DNA of 12,747 bases from an uncultured Clostridia bacterium (lineage in GTDB: Bacteria > Bacillota > Clostridia > Oscillospirales > Acutalibacteraceae). Positions 7,212-12,747 of this stretch are shown here, in pieces. The notes under the pieces were generated by a model, which worked only from the letters and a program-made list of their open reading frames with translations, did not search any database and had not been told where the DNA came from. Positions within the stretch are counted from its first letter, which is position 1, and each line of letters starts with the position of its first letter. Where the stretch lies: contig CAMUZD010000021.1 of the NCBI GenBank assembly GCA_947165115.1, positions 1 to 12,747 of the forward strand, given 5' to 3'. Made by a program: the position numbers and the translations under genes.

Positions 7212-7592
7212 TTATTCGTATTCAACTTCAATTGCTCCGAATTTGCATTTTGAGGCGCAGACGCCGCATTTGAAGCATTTGCTCTGGTCTATCTCAAAGG
7301 GTTCCTTTATTTTGCCGTGAGGTGCGCCTGCCTTGCAGGCCCTTGAGCAGAGGGAACACCCTTTGCATTTTTCGGCGGTAATTGTAACCTTTTTTATCGG
7401 CTTATAGCCATCCGGAGCGCTTATTGCACTGACCGGGCAGACGTGAGAACATTGTGAGCATTCCACACATTTTGTGTCGTCAATCGCATAAAGCGAGGCA
7501 TCATCATTTGCCGCGCTGATTGCTCCGAAAAGGCAGGTGAAAGCGCATCCGCCGCAGCCGACACACACATTTTCATCAATTCTGAAAGCCAT
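7212..7592 (-). CDS. Polyferredoxin with four [4Fe-4S] motifs, probable electron-transfer subunit of the tungsten oxidoreductase
   Basis: This 126-residue cytosolic protein carries 16 cysteines in four complete CxxCxxCxxxC motifs: C10/13/16/20, C42/45/48/52, C76/79/82/86 and C106/109/112/116. It can therefore bind four [4Fe-4S] clusters. It is the last gene of the tungsten operon, three bases after the MoaD-like gene; GGGAGG for its ATG lies inside the 3' end of that gene. Small four-cluster subunits (called WorS, from memory) are known partners of bacterial tungsten aldehyde oxidoreductases. Here it would take electrons from the catalytic subunit and pass them to ferredoxin or another acceptor. 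The cluster count is seen directly; the partnership is inferred from position. Confidence 0.88.
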   Translation of the reverse strand: MAFRIDENVCVGCGGCAFTCLFGAISAANDDASLYAIDDTKCVECSQCSHVCPVSAISAPDGYKPIKKVTITAEKCKGCSLCSRACKAGAPHGKIKEPFEIDQSKCFKCGVCASKCKFGAIEVEYE

Positions 7593-7595
7593 AAA

Positions 7596-7847
7596 TCAAC
7601 CTCCCGATGCAGGTGAGAGAAGCCAGACTTCGTCTCCGTCGCTGAGTTTAAACTTTTTCTTCTTGCAGTTGGTGCCGTTGATGAATACCGAAGCATCGGA
7701 AAATGAGATGCTGCTCTTGTGCTCACCGACGGCTATTTTATTGAGTTCTTCAAGCAGATCGGAGAGTTTTTCGGCATCGATTTCAATATCGGAAATATGA
7801 GTATCAACCCTGTAAACTCCGAAAAGCTTTACTTTTACTTTTGCCAT
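7596..7847 (-). CDS. MoaD/ThiS-family sulfur carrier protein
   Basis: This 83-residue ubiquitin-like protein ends in LLSPASGG. The terminal Gly-Gly is what an E1-like enzyme adenylates and then converts to a thiocarboxylate used as sulfur donor. The beta-grasp pattern is visible: VKVKLFGVYR strand, a helix around IDAEKLSDLLEELNK, a VFINGTN strand, and LSDGDEVWLLSPASGG. The length is normal for MoaD. AAGGAGG precedes ATG 7847. It sits between the aldehyde oxidoreductase and polyferredoxin genes, with its E1 partner gene on the far side of the oxidoreductase. It probably supplies the dithiolene sulfur of the tungsten-pterin cofactor. ThiS in thiamin synthesis is a less likely alternative because no thi genes are present. 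Confidence 0.88.
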   Translation of the reverse strand: MAKVKVKLFGVYRVDTHISDIEIDAEKLSDLLEELNKIAVGEHKSSISFSDASVFINGTNCKKKKFKLSDGDEVWLLSPASGG

Positions 7848-7874
7848 ACTCGCGCCTCCTTAATAAGGCTTTTT

Positions 7875-7890
7875 CGCGGCAGCGACCGCG
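7875..7890 (-). other. Short GC-rich hairpin between the oxidoreductase and MoaD-like genes
   Basis: CGCGG (7875-7879) and CCGCG (7886-7890) pair around a 6-base loop in the 46-base gap after the oxidoreductase stop. On the transcribed strand it is followed by AAAAAGCC, not T, so it is not a terminator. It might protect or separate the upstream message, but the stem is short and this is weak. Confidence 0.25.
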
Positions 7891-7893
7891 GCG

Positions 7894-9762
7894 TCATAAA
7901 CGGTGCCAGGTCGGAATGCCGTCTTTCCAACCTCTTGCGCGGTAAAAGACTTTTTTCATCTTCTCGAGAGGAACTTTTGTTTTGGGATTGTTCGGATCCT
8001 GAAGTTCGTCGGTCAGGCGCTTGGGAAGTTTATCCGCGCCCGCCTTCTGCCCGAGTATGACATTTGCCATTCGCTCGGCATTCCAACCGTAAGCGCCCCA
8101 GGTGAGGAATTTTGCCATATTGGATTTCATGCCCGTAGCGAGTTTGACGGCAATTGCATGAGGAAGAAGCGGAATGTTAATCTGAGGAACTTTGGTAAAG
8201 TGGCTCAGCAGATTTACAACGGGACCGACATAGGGGAATGCGGCAAGAATAATCTTTGTGAAAATGAGATTGGGCTTTGCAATCAGGAATCCGGGCAGAA
8301 CAGCGTAGCTTGTGAACATACAGCTGCCTGCGCCCGAAATTGATTCCATAAGATTCTGGAACATTATACCGATAGCCGCCTTGCCGTGAGGCGTAAGGGA
8401 ATTGACATCAAGTCCGAGGCCTTCCACAACGACCATATATCCGGCGTTCAGGTGGCAGCCGCCCCTGTTTGCTGTAGCGTAGCCGAGACCCTGACCGACC
8501 GCATGGCGCGGTTCATAAGCCGCGAGCTCCATACCTTTGGCGTTAATTGCAAATTCTTTTCCGCCGTATTTGTCGCTCATTCTCTTTGAGCCGTCGGCAA
8601 TATCGTTGCCCTCGCCTCTGCGATATGCTATATCTTCAAACATCTGCGAGATATTATCAGTTTCGCCGAAATGAACTCCGAAATCATGAATGCCTTTTTC
8701 GGCAAGCTCCATGGCGAAAGCGATTGAGCCCGCGCAGGAGATGGCGTCCATACCGAGCTCGTCAAGCTCATAGTTCCATCTGAGTATTTTTTCTATATCA
8801 TCATTGAGGATGTTGGGACCGAAAAGGCCGAGTGTTTCAAGTTCCGGACCTTTAACGACCTTTCCGTTTACCTCAACCCTTCTTGCGCATCTTATAACAC
8901 AGCCTGTGCACGCGCCGTTTGAAACAAGATGATTTTCGGCAAGTTCCTCGCCCGAAACTTTCTCAAAGCCGTCAAATCTGCCTGCCGAGAAATTCTTTGT
9001 GGCGAGAATTGAATGAGCCTGTATAGGAGCAATCAGGCCTGCGCTTCCGAGTTTGGGAAGCTGTCTGCCGGTAAGGGGATGCGTTTTGAGAAGCTTGGTC
9101 CACTTGACATTGAAATCTCTGAGTTTTTCTTCTTTTGCAATTTTGGGAAGTTTGGTGCCGAAGGCGGTTACCGCTTTGAGCTTTTTGTCGCCGAAAACAG
9201 CGCCTACGCCGCCTCTGCCCGCGGTTCTCTCATTGCTGAAAACGCAGGCGTAGAGCACCTTATTCTCACCCGCGGGACCGATAACAAGCCTGCCGGGATA
9301 ATCAGCCAGTTTTTCCTGAGCTTCGCCCGTGGTAAGGCCCCAGATTTCTTCGGCGCTCTCGAATTTTACATCATCGCATGTGATGTGAACGGTAACGGGA
9401 TTTTCGCTTTTGCCCGTGAATATTACGGCGTCATATCCCGCTCTTTTGAGTGAGAGACCGAAGTCTCCGCCGCAGTTTGAGGAGGTGACGATATTAGTCA
9501 GAGGAGACACGGTGGAGATATTGAATCTCGATGTATTCGGGCAACCGCAACTGGTCAGCGGGCCGGTTGTAACCACAATCCAGTTATCCTCGTCGAACGC
9601 CTTCATGCCGGGCTTGATGTGATGAAGCAGTATGTCGCCCGCCATTATCTTTCCGCCGAGAGTGCGTTCCCTGTCCTTGTCGCTCCAGGGAAATTCGCCG
9701 AAAGTCTGCTTTGTAAGATCTACAAAAAGCACTTTCCCCATATAGCCGCAGTATTCAGTCAA
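7894..9762 (-). CDS. Aldehyde:ferredoxin oxidoreductase family, tungsten-dependent catalytic subunit
   Basis: This 622-residue protein oxidises aldehydes to acids (or the reverse) at a tungsten bis-pterin site beside a [4Fe-4S] cluster, in the cytosol. TTG 9762 is chosen because AAGGAG (9776-9771) sits eight bases upstream; GTG 9771 would overlap that site and add three residues. The family opening GYMGKVLFVDLT is present. Numbering from GTG: cluster cysteines C288, C291, C295 (CTGCVIRC) and C484, first pterin motif DELGMD (337-342), GPELETL with E312, the EPRHAVGQGLGYATANRGGCH block with H440, and the C-terminal RARGWKDGIPTWHRL. The second pterin motif, DxxGLC in Pyrococcus AOR, here reads SGAGSC, so its Asp is Ser. 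A hydrophobic stretch follows at about 492-525. Its neighbours supply cofactor and electron-transfer functions. Family is certain; substrate is not determined. Confidence 0.95.
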   Translation of the reverse strand: MTEYCGYMGKVLFVDLTKQTFGEFPWSDKDRERTLGGKIMAGDILLHHIKPGMKAFDEDNWIVVTTGPLTSCGCPNTSRFNISTVSPLTNIVTSSNCGGDFGLSLKRAGYDAVIFTGKSENPVTVHITCDDVKFESAEEIWGLTTGEAQEKLADYPGRLVIGPAGENKVLYACVFSNERTAGRGGVGAVFGDKKLKAVTAFGTKLPKIAKEEKLRDFNVKWTKLLKTHPLTGRQLPKLGSAGLIAPIQAHSILATKNFSAGRFDGFEKVSGEELAENHLVSNGACTGCVIRCARRVEVNGKVVKGPELETLGLFGPNILNDDIEKILRWNYELDELGMDAISCAGSIAFAMELAEKGIHDFGVHFGETDNISQMFEDIAYRRGEGNDIADGSKRMSDKYGGKEFAINAKGMELAAYEPRHAVGQGLGYATANRGGCHLNAGYMVVVEGLGLDVNSLTPHGKAAIGIMFQNLMESISGAGSCMFTSYAVLPGFLIAKPNLIFTKIILAAFPYVGPVVNLLSHFTKVPQINIPLLPHAIAVKLATGMKSNMAKFLTWGAYGWNAERMANVILGQKAGADKLPKRLTDELQDPNNPKTKVPLEKMKKVFYRARGWKDGIPTWHRL

Positions 9763-10402
9763 TTTCCTCACTCCTTATTTCAAGTTTGTGAATTTCGTTG
9801 TTGTCATAGATATAAAGCTTGCCCGCGCTTTCGGTTTTGCCGAGAAAATAATCAATCGCAAGCTGTGCTTCGAACGCGCCGATAATCGCGGCCGTCGTGC
9901 TCGGTGAGTGGTTTTTAATGCCTGTTTCGTTAAGACATCCCGCCGCCTCGAGGTCTGGCGTTTTGCCGGGAATATAAAGATAAGCAGTGCCGAAAAAGCC
10001 GTTTATGCTGCCATTGGCGCAGGGAATTCCGGACTTTTTGCAGAATTCATTTGCCTGCATTCTTGTCGCAATATTGTCAACGGCAATTACCACAATGTCA
10101 TAATCTGTTGGAATACTGCCGTCGAATTTTCCGGTCTGACAGTTTATTTCAACTTCGGGCGCGTATGCTCTGAGCCTTTCGGCAAGGAGGCGGGCCTTTT
10201 CGCTACCGGTATCATCTTTTGTATAGAAATACTGCCTGTTGAGGTTGCGCTCTTCGACTGTGTCATAATCGATAAGAAGCAGTCTGCCGATACCTGCGCC
10301 GGCAAGGTGAACCGAGGCGTTTGTGCCTAAGCCTCCGCAACCTATAACGACCGCACTTTTACCGGATATATCAAAACCCTGAATCTCGGATTTAATACTC
10401 AT
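9755..10402 (-). CDS. ThiF/MoeB/HesA-family adenylyltransferase (E1-like)
   Basis: This 215-residue enzyme would adenylate the C-terminal glycine of the MoaD-like protein encoded two genes downstream. The nucleotide site GCGGLG (21-26), acidic LIDYD (D45, D47), RNLNRQ (52-57), K69 in GSEKARLL and D109 in AVDN are all in place. It is shorter than MoeB (about 250 residues), lacks the two zinc-binding CxxC pairs, and has no rhodanese domain. C156 in AAGCLNE is the most plausible reactive cysteine. Its ATG overlaps the MogA stop as ATGA, and its 3' end overlaps the oxidoreductase start, so three genes are translationally coupled. A role in the tungsten-pterin pathway is inferred from this position; ThiF itself is unlikely without thiamin genes. 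Confidence 0.88.
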   Translation of the reverse strand: MSIKSEIQGFDISGKSAVVIGCGGLGTNASVHLAGAGIGRLLLIDYDTVEERNLNRQYFYTKDDTGSEKARLLAERLRAYAPEVEINCQTGKFDGSIPTDYDIVVIAVDNIATRMQANEFCKKSGIPCANGSINGFFGTAYLYIPGKTPDLEAAGCLNETGIKNHSPSTTAAIIGAFEAQLAIDYFLGKTESAGKLYIYDNNEIHKLEIRSEEID

Positions 10403-10893
10403 TTGCCGTAGTTTCCTCCGCAGGAATGAGTGTTTCCGCTGAGCGTCTCAACTGCGTGCCCGAGTATCGGAAGCACAACGTCAATGCTCTCCCTGACTGC
10501 CTTCGGGCTGCCCGGAAGATTGATAATAAGTGTTTTGCCCCGGATACCGCTGACTGCTCTCGAGAGCATTGCTCTGTCGGTAATTTCCAGGCTCTTTGCC
10601 CTTATTGCCTCGGATATACCCGGCACTTCCTTTTCGATAACCTCTTTTGTGGCTTCGGGAGTTATATCCCTCGGGGCAAAGCCCGTTCCGCCGGTTGTGA
10701 AAATCACATCGGCTTTGCGGTTATCTGCAAGTTCTGTGATCGCACCCATTATCAGTGCTTTTTCGTCCGGAACAAGCAGATATTCATTTTTGCTTGACAG
10801 ATCTTTCACGCATTCGGCAATGGCGGGGCCGCTTTTATCCTCACATTCGCCTCTGAAGCATCTGTCGCTGACACAAACAATTCCGAAAATCAT
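10399..10893 (-). CDS. mogA: MogA/MoaB-family molybdopterin adenylyltransferase
   Basis: This 164-residue enzyme would adenylate molybdopterin with ATP, the step that prepares it for metal insertion by MoeA. ATG 10893 is preferred since AGGTGA (10904-10899) lies five bases upstream; a GTG at 10902 overlaps that site. Family signatures are FGIVCVSDRC at the N-terminus, FTTGGTGFAPRD (65-76) and INLPGSP (124-130), and the length is normal. It is first in the - strand operon and shares an ATGA overlap with the E1 gene. MogA and MoaB cannot be separated by eye, so the symbol is provisional. MoaA, MoaC, MoaE and MoeA are not in the window and must be elsewhere if the cofactor is made fully. Confidence 0.9.
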   Translation of the reverse strand: MIFGIVCVSDRCFRGECEDKSGPAIAECVKDLSSKNEYLLVPDEKALIMGAITELADNRKADVIFTTGGTGFAPRDITPEATKEVIEKEVPGISEAIRAKSLEITDRAMLSRAVSGIRGKTLIINLPGSPKAVRESIDVVLPILGHAVETLSGNTHSCGGNYGK

Positions 10894-10910
10894 AATTATC
10901 ACCTATCTTA

Positions 10911-10939
10911 TTTATATCATATTATTTCTTACAATTCAA
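10911..10939 (-). promoter_or_regulatory. Promoter of the mogA-oxidoreductase operon
   Basis: On the - strand TTGAAT (10939-10934), a 17-base spacer and TATAAA (10916-10911) form a good sigma-A promoter, strengthened by an extended -10 TG (TGATATAAA). Transcription would begin near 10904, only about ten bases before the mogA ATG, so the message has an almost minimal leader and no room for a riboswitch on this side. Confidence 0.65.
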
Positions 10940-10948
10940 TAAAAACAC

Positions 10949-10977
10949 TTTATTTATTTAAAATTTTATGATATTAT
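10949..10977 (+). promoter_or_regulatory. Promoter of the tup operon
   Basis: TATTAT (10972-10977) is preceded by TG with one base between, giving an extended -10 (TGATATTAT). TTTATT (10949-10954) 17 bases upstream is a poor -35. Transcription would start near 10984, so the structured leader described next would lie at the very 5' end of the tup message. This promoter is back to back with the mogA promoter within about 70 AT-rich bases. Confidence 0.55.
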
Positions 10978-10991
10978 ATACAAGATGATAT

Positions 10992-11105
10992 TATCCGAGC
11001 TTTGCGGGCTAAACGGAAGCGCATGCCTTCAGAGCCGAAGCCGAAATATATCTATCGGCTTAAGGGTATCGCGGGAAACAGCGGTGCCTTCCGTGTTTGA
11101 AAAGG
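10992..11105 (+). promoter_or_regulatory. Moco/Tuco riboswitch candidate in the tupA leader
   Basis: The 5' leader folds into a structured RNA. AAGCCGA (11038-11044) pairs with TCGGCTT (11055-11061). GGTATCGC (11065-11072) pairs with GCGGTGCC (11081-11088), with two G-U pairs, around the loop GGGAAACA. CGGAAG (11014-11019) pairs at long range with CTTCCG (11088-11093), and TCCG (10994-10997) could compete for CGGA. The 3' end GCCTTCCGTGTTTGAAAAGG (11086-11105) is close to the matching part of the E. coli moaA Moco RNA leader as I remember it (about 16 of 20 bases). Moco/Tuco riboswitches are known upstream of cofactor genes and molybdate or tungstate importers, so the position fits. CCTT near 11087-11090 can also pair with the AAGG of the tupA ribosome binding site, suggesting control of translation. 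Subtype (Mo or W cofactor) is not decided. Confidence 0.75.
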
Positions 11106-11115
11106 AGAAAATATC

Positions 11116-11982
11116 ATGAAAAAAATACTTGCAATCGTTATGGCACTCATTCTCGTTGCCGGCCTTGCCGCCTGTGGCGCAAAGACAGAGACCGAACCCG
11201 AATCAACTTCTTCAACCGCAGCCGAAGTCAAAGCTCCCGAAAATCCCGTTATCCGTCTTTCAACCACGACCTCGGTCAACGACTCCGGTCTTCTTCCTTA
11301 CCTGCTTCCGACTTTTGAGGCTGAAACAGGCTATAAGGTTGAGGTTCAGTCCGCAGGAACAGGCGCTGCTATCCAGAAGGCAATCGACGGCAATGCCGAT
11401 GTAATTCTCGTTCACGCAAAAGCCTCCGAAGAGGAATTTATCGATGGCGGCTACGGCGTCGAGAGACTTCCTTTCATGTATAACTATTTCGTAATCGTCG
11501 GCCCGAAGGATGATCCCGCGGGCGTTAAAGGCAGCGCGGATGCGGCGGAAGCCTTTGATAAAATCGATGATACCGAAAGCAAGTTCGTTTCCCGCGGCGA
11601 CGAGAGCGGCACTCATAAAGCCGAGCTCAAAATCTGGGGCGACGATGTTCCCGACGCAGCTGAAGACAGCTGGTATATCAGCGCAGGTCAGGGCATGGGC
11701 GCCTGCCTTACCATGGCGAGCGAACAGCAGGCATACTGCCTGACTGATAAGGCTACCTTCCTCTCGATGCAGGATGAGCTTGACCTTGATATCGTTCTTG
11801 CCGAAGGCGAGGATATGAAGAATACATATTCACTTATCGCCGTTAACCCCGAAAAGATTGACGGCCTCAACACCGAAGGCGCTCAGGCATTTATCGACTG
11901 GATGCTCAGCGATGAAGCGAGCGAGCTTATAGCAAAATACGGTGAAGCCGAATACGGCGTTGCTCTTTTCAATCTGCTTTAA
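11116..11982 (+). CDS. tupA: Tungstate ABC transporter substrate-binding lipoprotein
   Basis: This 288-residue lipoprotein captures tungstate outside the membrane for import. Residues 1-20 form a lipoprotein signal with lipobox LAAC (C20), followed by a Thr/Ser/Glu-rich linker. The TupA signatures are clear: TTTSVNDSGLL (50-60) at the start of the mature domain, NADVILVHAKASE (93-105), MYNYFVIVGPKDDP (121-134) and RGDESGTH (160-167), which together distinguish TupA from ModA and WtpA. AAAGGAG (11101-11107) lies eight bases before ATG 11116 and is within reach of the leader RNA, so its expression is probably governed by cofactor level. It is followed ten bases later by tupB. Confidence 0.95.
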   Translation: MKKILAIVMALILVAGLAACGAKTETEPESTSSTAAEVKAPENPVIRLSTTTSVNDSGLLPYLLPTFEAETGYKVEVQSAGTGAAIQKAIDGNADVILVHAKASEEEFIDGGYGVERLPFMYNYFVIVGPKDDPAGVKGSADAAEAFDKIDDTESKFVSRGDESGTHKAELKIWGDDVPDAAEDSWYISAGQGMGACLTMASEQQAYCLTDKATFLSMQDELDLDIVLAEGEDMKNTYSLIAVNPEKIDGLNTEGAQAFIDWMLSDEASELIAKYGEAEYGVALFNLL

Positions 11983-11992
11983 TCGTTAACAG

Positions 11993-12679
11993 ATGGAAAG
12001 CTTCCGACAGGCGTTTGAACTTCTTTTTCCGCCGGACAAGGAGCTTTTGCAGATAATCGGCGTCACGCTGAGGATGTCATTCTTCAGCACGCTGATTTCA
12101 TGCCTGATAGGCCTGCCTCTGGGCGCGCTCATCGGCTCAAAATCCTTCCGCGGAAAATCATTTATAAAGAAACTGATACACACTCTTATGGGCTTGCCGC
12201 CGGTGGTGGCAGGCCTGATAGTGTATTCCCTCTTTACTCACTACGGACCTTTCGGCAAGCTTAATATGCTCTTTACTGTCAGAGTTATGGTCGTGGCTCA
12301 GGTTTTGCTCATAACTCCTGTGGTAATAGGGCTTACATCATCATTTATTGAGAGCGCTTCAAAGCCTGTAATAGAAACTGCGCGCGGGCTCGGTTTTTCA
12401 GGCTTCAAAACTGCGCGGCTGTGTATAGGCGAGGGGCGCTCATCGCTTTTTTCCGTCGTACTGAATGCGTTCGGACGCTCGATTGCAGAAGTCGGCGCGG
12501 TCAGCATCGTCGGCGGTAATATTCAATGGAAAACAAGGGTTATGACAACAGCCATAATGCTTGAAACAAACAAGGGCAAATTCTCATTTGCGCTCGCTCT
12601 GGGCATCATTCTTCTGATTATCGCTTTCATTGTGAACGCGCTTGCCTCTTTTATCGTTAAGGAGGTCAAAGATGATTGA
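11993..12679 (+). CDS. tupB: Tungstate ABC transporter permease
   Basis: This 228-residue inner-membrane protein would form the tungstate channel as a homodimer. It has about five hydrophobic segments (about residues 27-50, 60-82, 93-117, 150-174 and 197-222). The cytoplasmic coupling loop ETARGLGFSGFKTARL (128-143), which contacts the ATPase, is followed by AFGRSIAEVGAVSIVGGN (159-176), a stretch typical of TupB and related permeases. The length is usual for the family. No good ribosome binding site is seen before ATG 11993, so translation may be coupled to tupA. Its 3' end holds AAGGAGG for tupC and overlaps tupC by eight bases. Confidence 0.93.
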   Translation: MESFRQAFELLFPPDKELLQIIGVTLRMSFFSTLISCLIGLPLGALIGSKSFRGKSFIKKLIHTLMGLPPVVAGLIVYSLFTHYGPFGKLNMLFTVRVMVVAQVLLITPVVIGLTSSFIESASKPVIETARGLGFSGFKTARLCIGEGRSSLFSVVLNAFGRSIAEVGAVSIVGGNIQWKTRVMTTAIMLETNKGKFSFALALGIILLIIAFIVNALASFIVKEVKDD

Positions 12680-12747
12680 GATAAATAATCTGAAAAAGCG
12701 CTACGGCGAAAGAACAGTCCTGGATATACCGTCATTAAGCATAAATG
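12672..12747 (+). CDS. tupC: Tungstate ABC transporter ATP-binding protein (3' end missing)
   Basis: Only the first 25 codons are in the window. They read MIEINNLKKRYGERTVLDIP, the standard N-terminal beta strands of an ABC ATPase up to just before the Walker A loop. The aromatic Tyr of KKRYGE is the residue that stacks on adenine. AAGGAGG (12659-12665) lies six bases before the ATG, which overlaps the end of tupB by eight bases. The call as TupC rests on the tupAB context together with the ABC-type N-terminus. Confidence 0.85.
   Translation, partial: MIEINNLKKRYGERTVLDIPSLSIN

Noticed and set aside
7875..7890. Hairpin after the oxidoreductase as an intrinsic terminator
   Set aside because: The stem is only 5 bp and is followed by A residues on the transcribed strand; the next gene has its own strong ribosome site and belongs to the same operon.
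9013..9453. Open frame of 146 codons on the + strand inside the oxidoreductase gene
   Set aside because: It is antisense to conserved AOR sequence and has no supporting signals.
10430..10942. Open frame of 170 codons on the + strand opposite mogA
   Set aside because: The - strand holds the diagnostic TTGGTG and LPGSP motifs of MogA, and the + strand frame reads as low-complexity Ser/Leu-rich sequence.
1..12747. Mobile element, phage or CRISPR content
   Set aside because: No transposase, integrase, direct-repeat array or terminal inverted repeat pair was seen; the zinc-ribbon protein alone is not evidence of a phage.

Overview
The window looks like a chromosomal segment of an anaerobic, moderate-GC Firmicute, probably a clostridial gut or digestive-tract lineage. 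Supporting signs are strong AGGAGG-type ribosome binding sites, tightly packed or overlapping genes, a few well-placed TTG starts, AT-rich promoters with extended -10 elements, and the gene content: a TupABC-type tungstate importer, a tungsten aldehyde oxidoreductase, a GH32 fructosidase and an OppA-like binding protein. No rRNA, tRNA, CRISPR array, transposase or phage gene is visible. The assignment to a lineage is inference only.

Left part (1-5930, + strand). A 5'-truncated oligopeptide-binding protein runs almost without gaps into a membrane-anchored GH5-like protein, a small membrane protein, a zinc-ribbon protein, a short alpha/beta hydrolase and an exported propeller-like protein. After about 100 bases comes a compact GH32 beta-fructosidase whose best start is a TTG codon. 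Several of these enzymes show departures from family norms: an altered acid/base motif in the GH5-like protein, a shortened C-terminal module in the GH32 enzyme, and HC in place of HG in the hydrolase.

Middle (5931-7211). A GC-rich hairpin separates the GH32 gene from a convergent gene for an exported endonuclease/exonuclease/phosphatase-fold protein. The promoter region of that gene holds a perfect 21-bp palindrome that looks like an operator. A second hairpin with the same CCCCGCAGAG arm follows.

Right part (7212-12747). This is a coherent tungsten-enzyme locus built around one divergent promoter region. On the - strand, in transcription order: MogA/MoaB, a ThiF/MoeB-like E1 enzyme, the aldehyde:ferredoxin oxidoreductase-family catalytic subunit, a MoaD-like sulfur carrier ending in GG, and a polyferredoxin with four [4Fe-4S] motifs. 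On the + strand: a leader that strongly resembles the molybdenum/tungsten cofactor (Moco/Tuco) riboswitch, then tupA, tupB and the start of tupC. The proposed logic is that TupABC imports tungstate, MogA and the E1/MoaD pair help make or load the pterin cofactor, the catalytic subunit oxidises aldehydes (or reduces acids), and the polyferredoxin carries the electrons. The leader would restrain importer synthesis when the finished cofactor is plentiful. This module is the most interesting content of the window.
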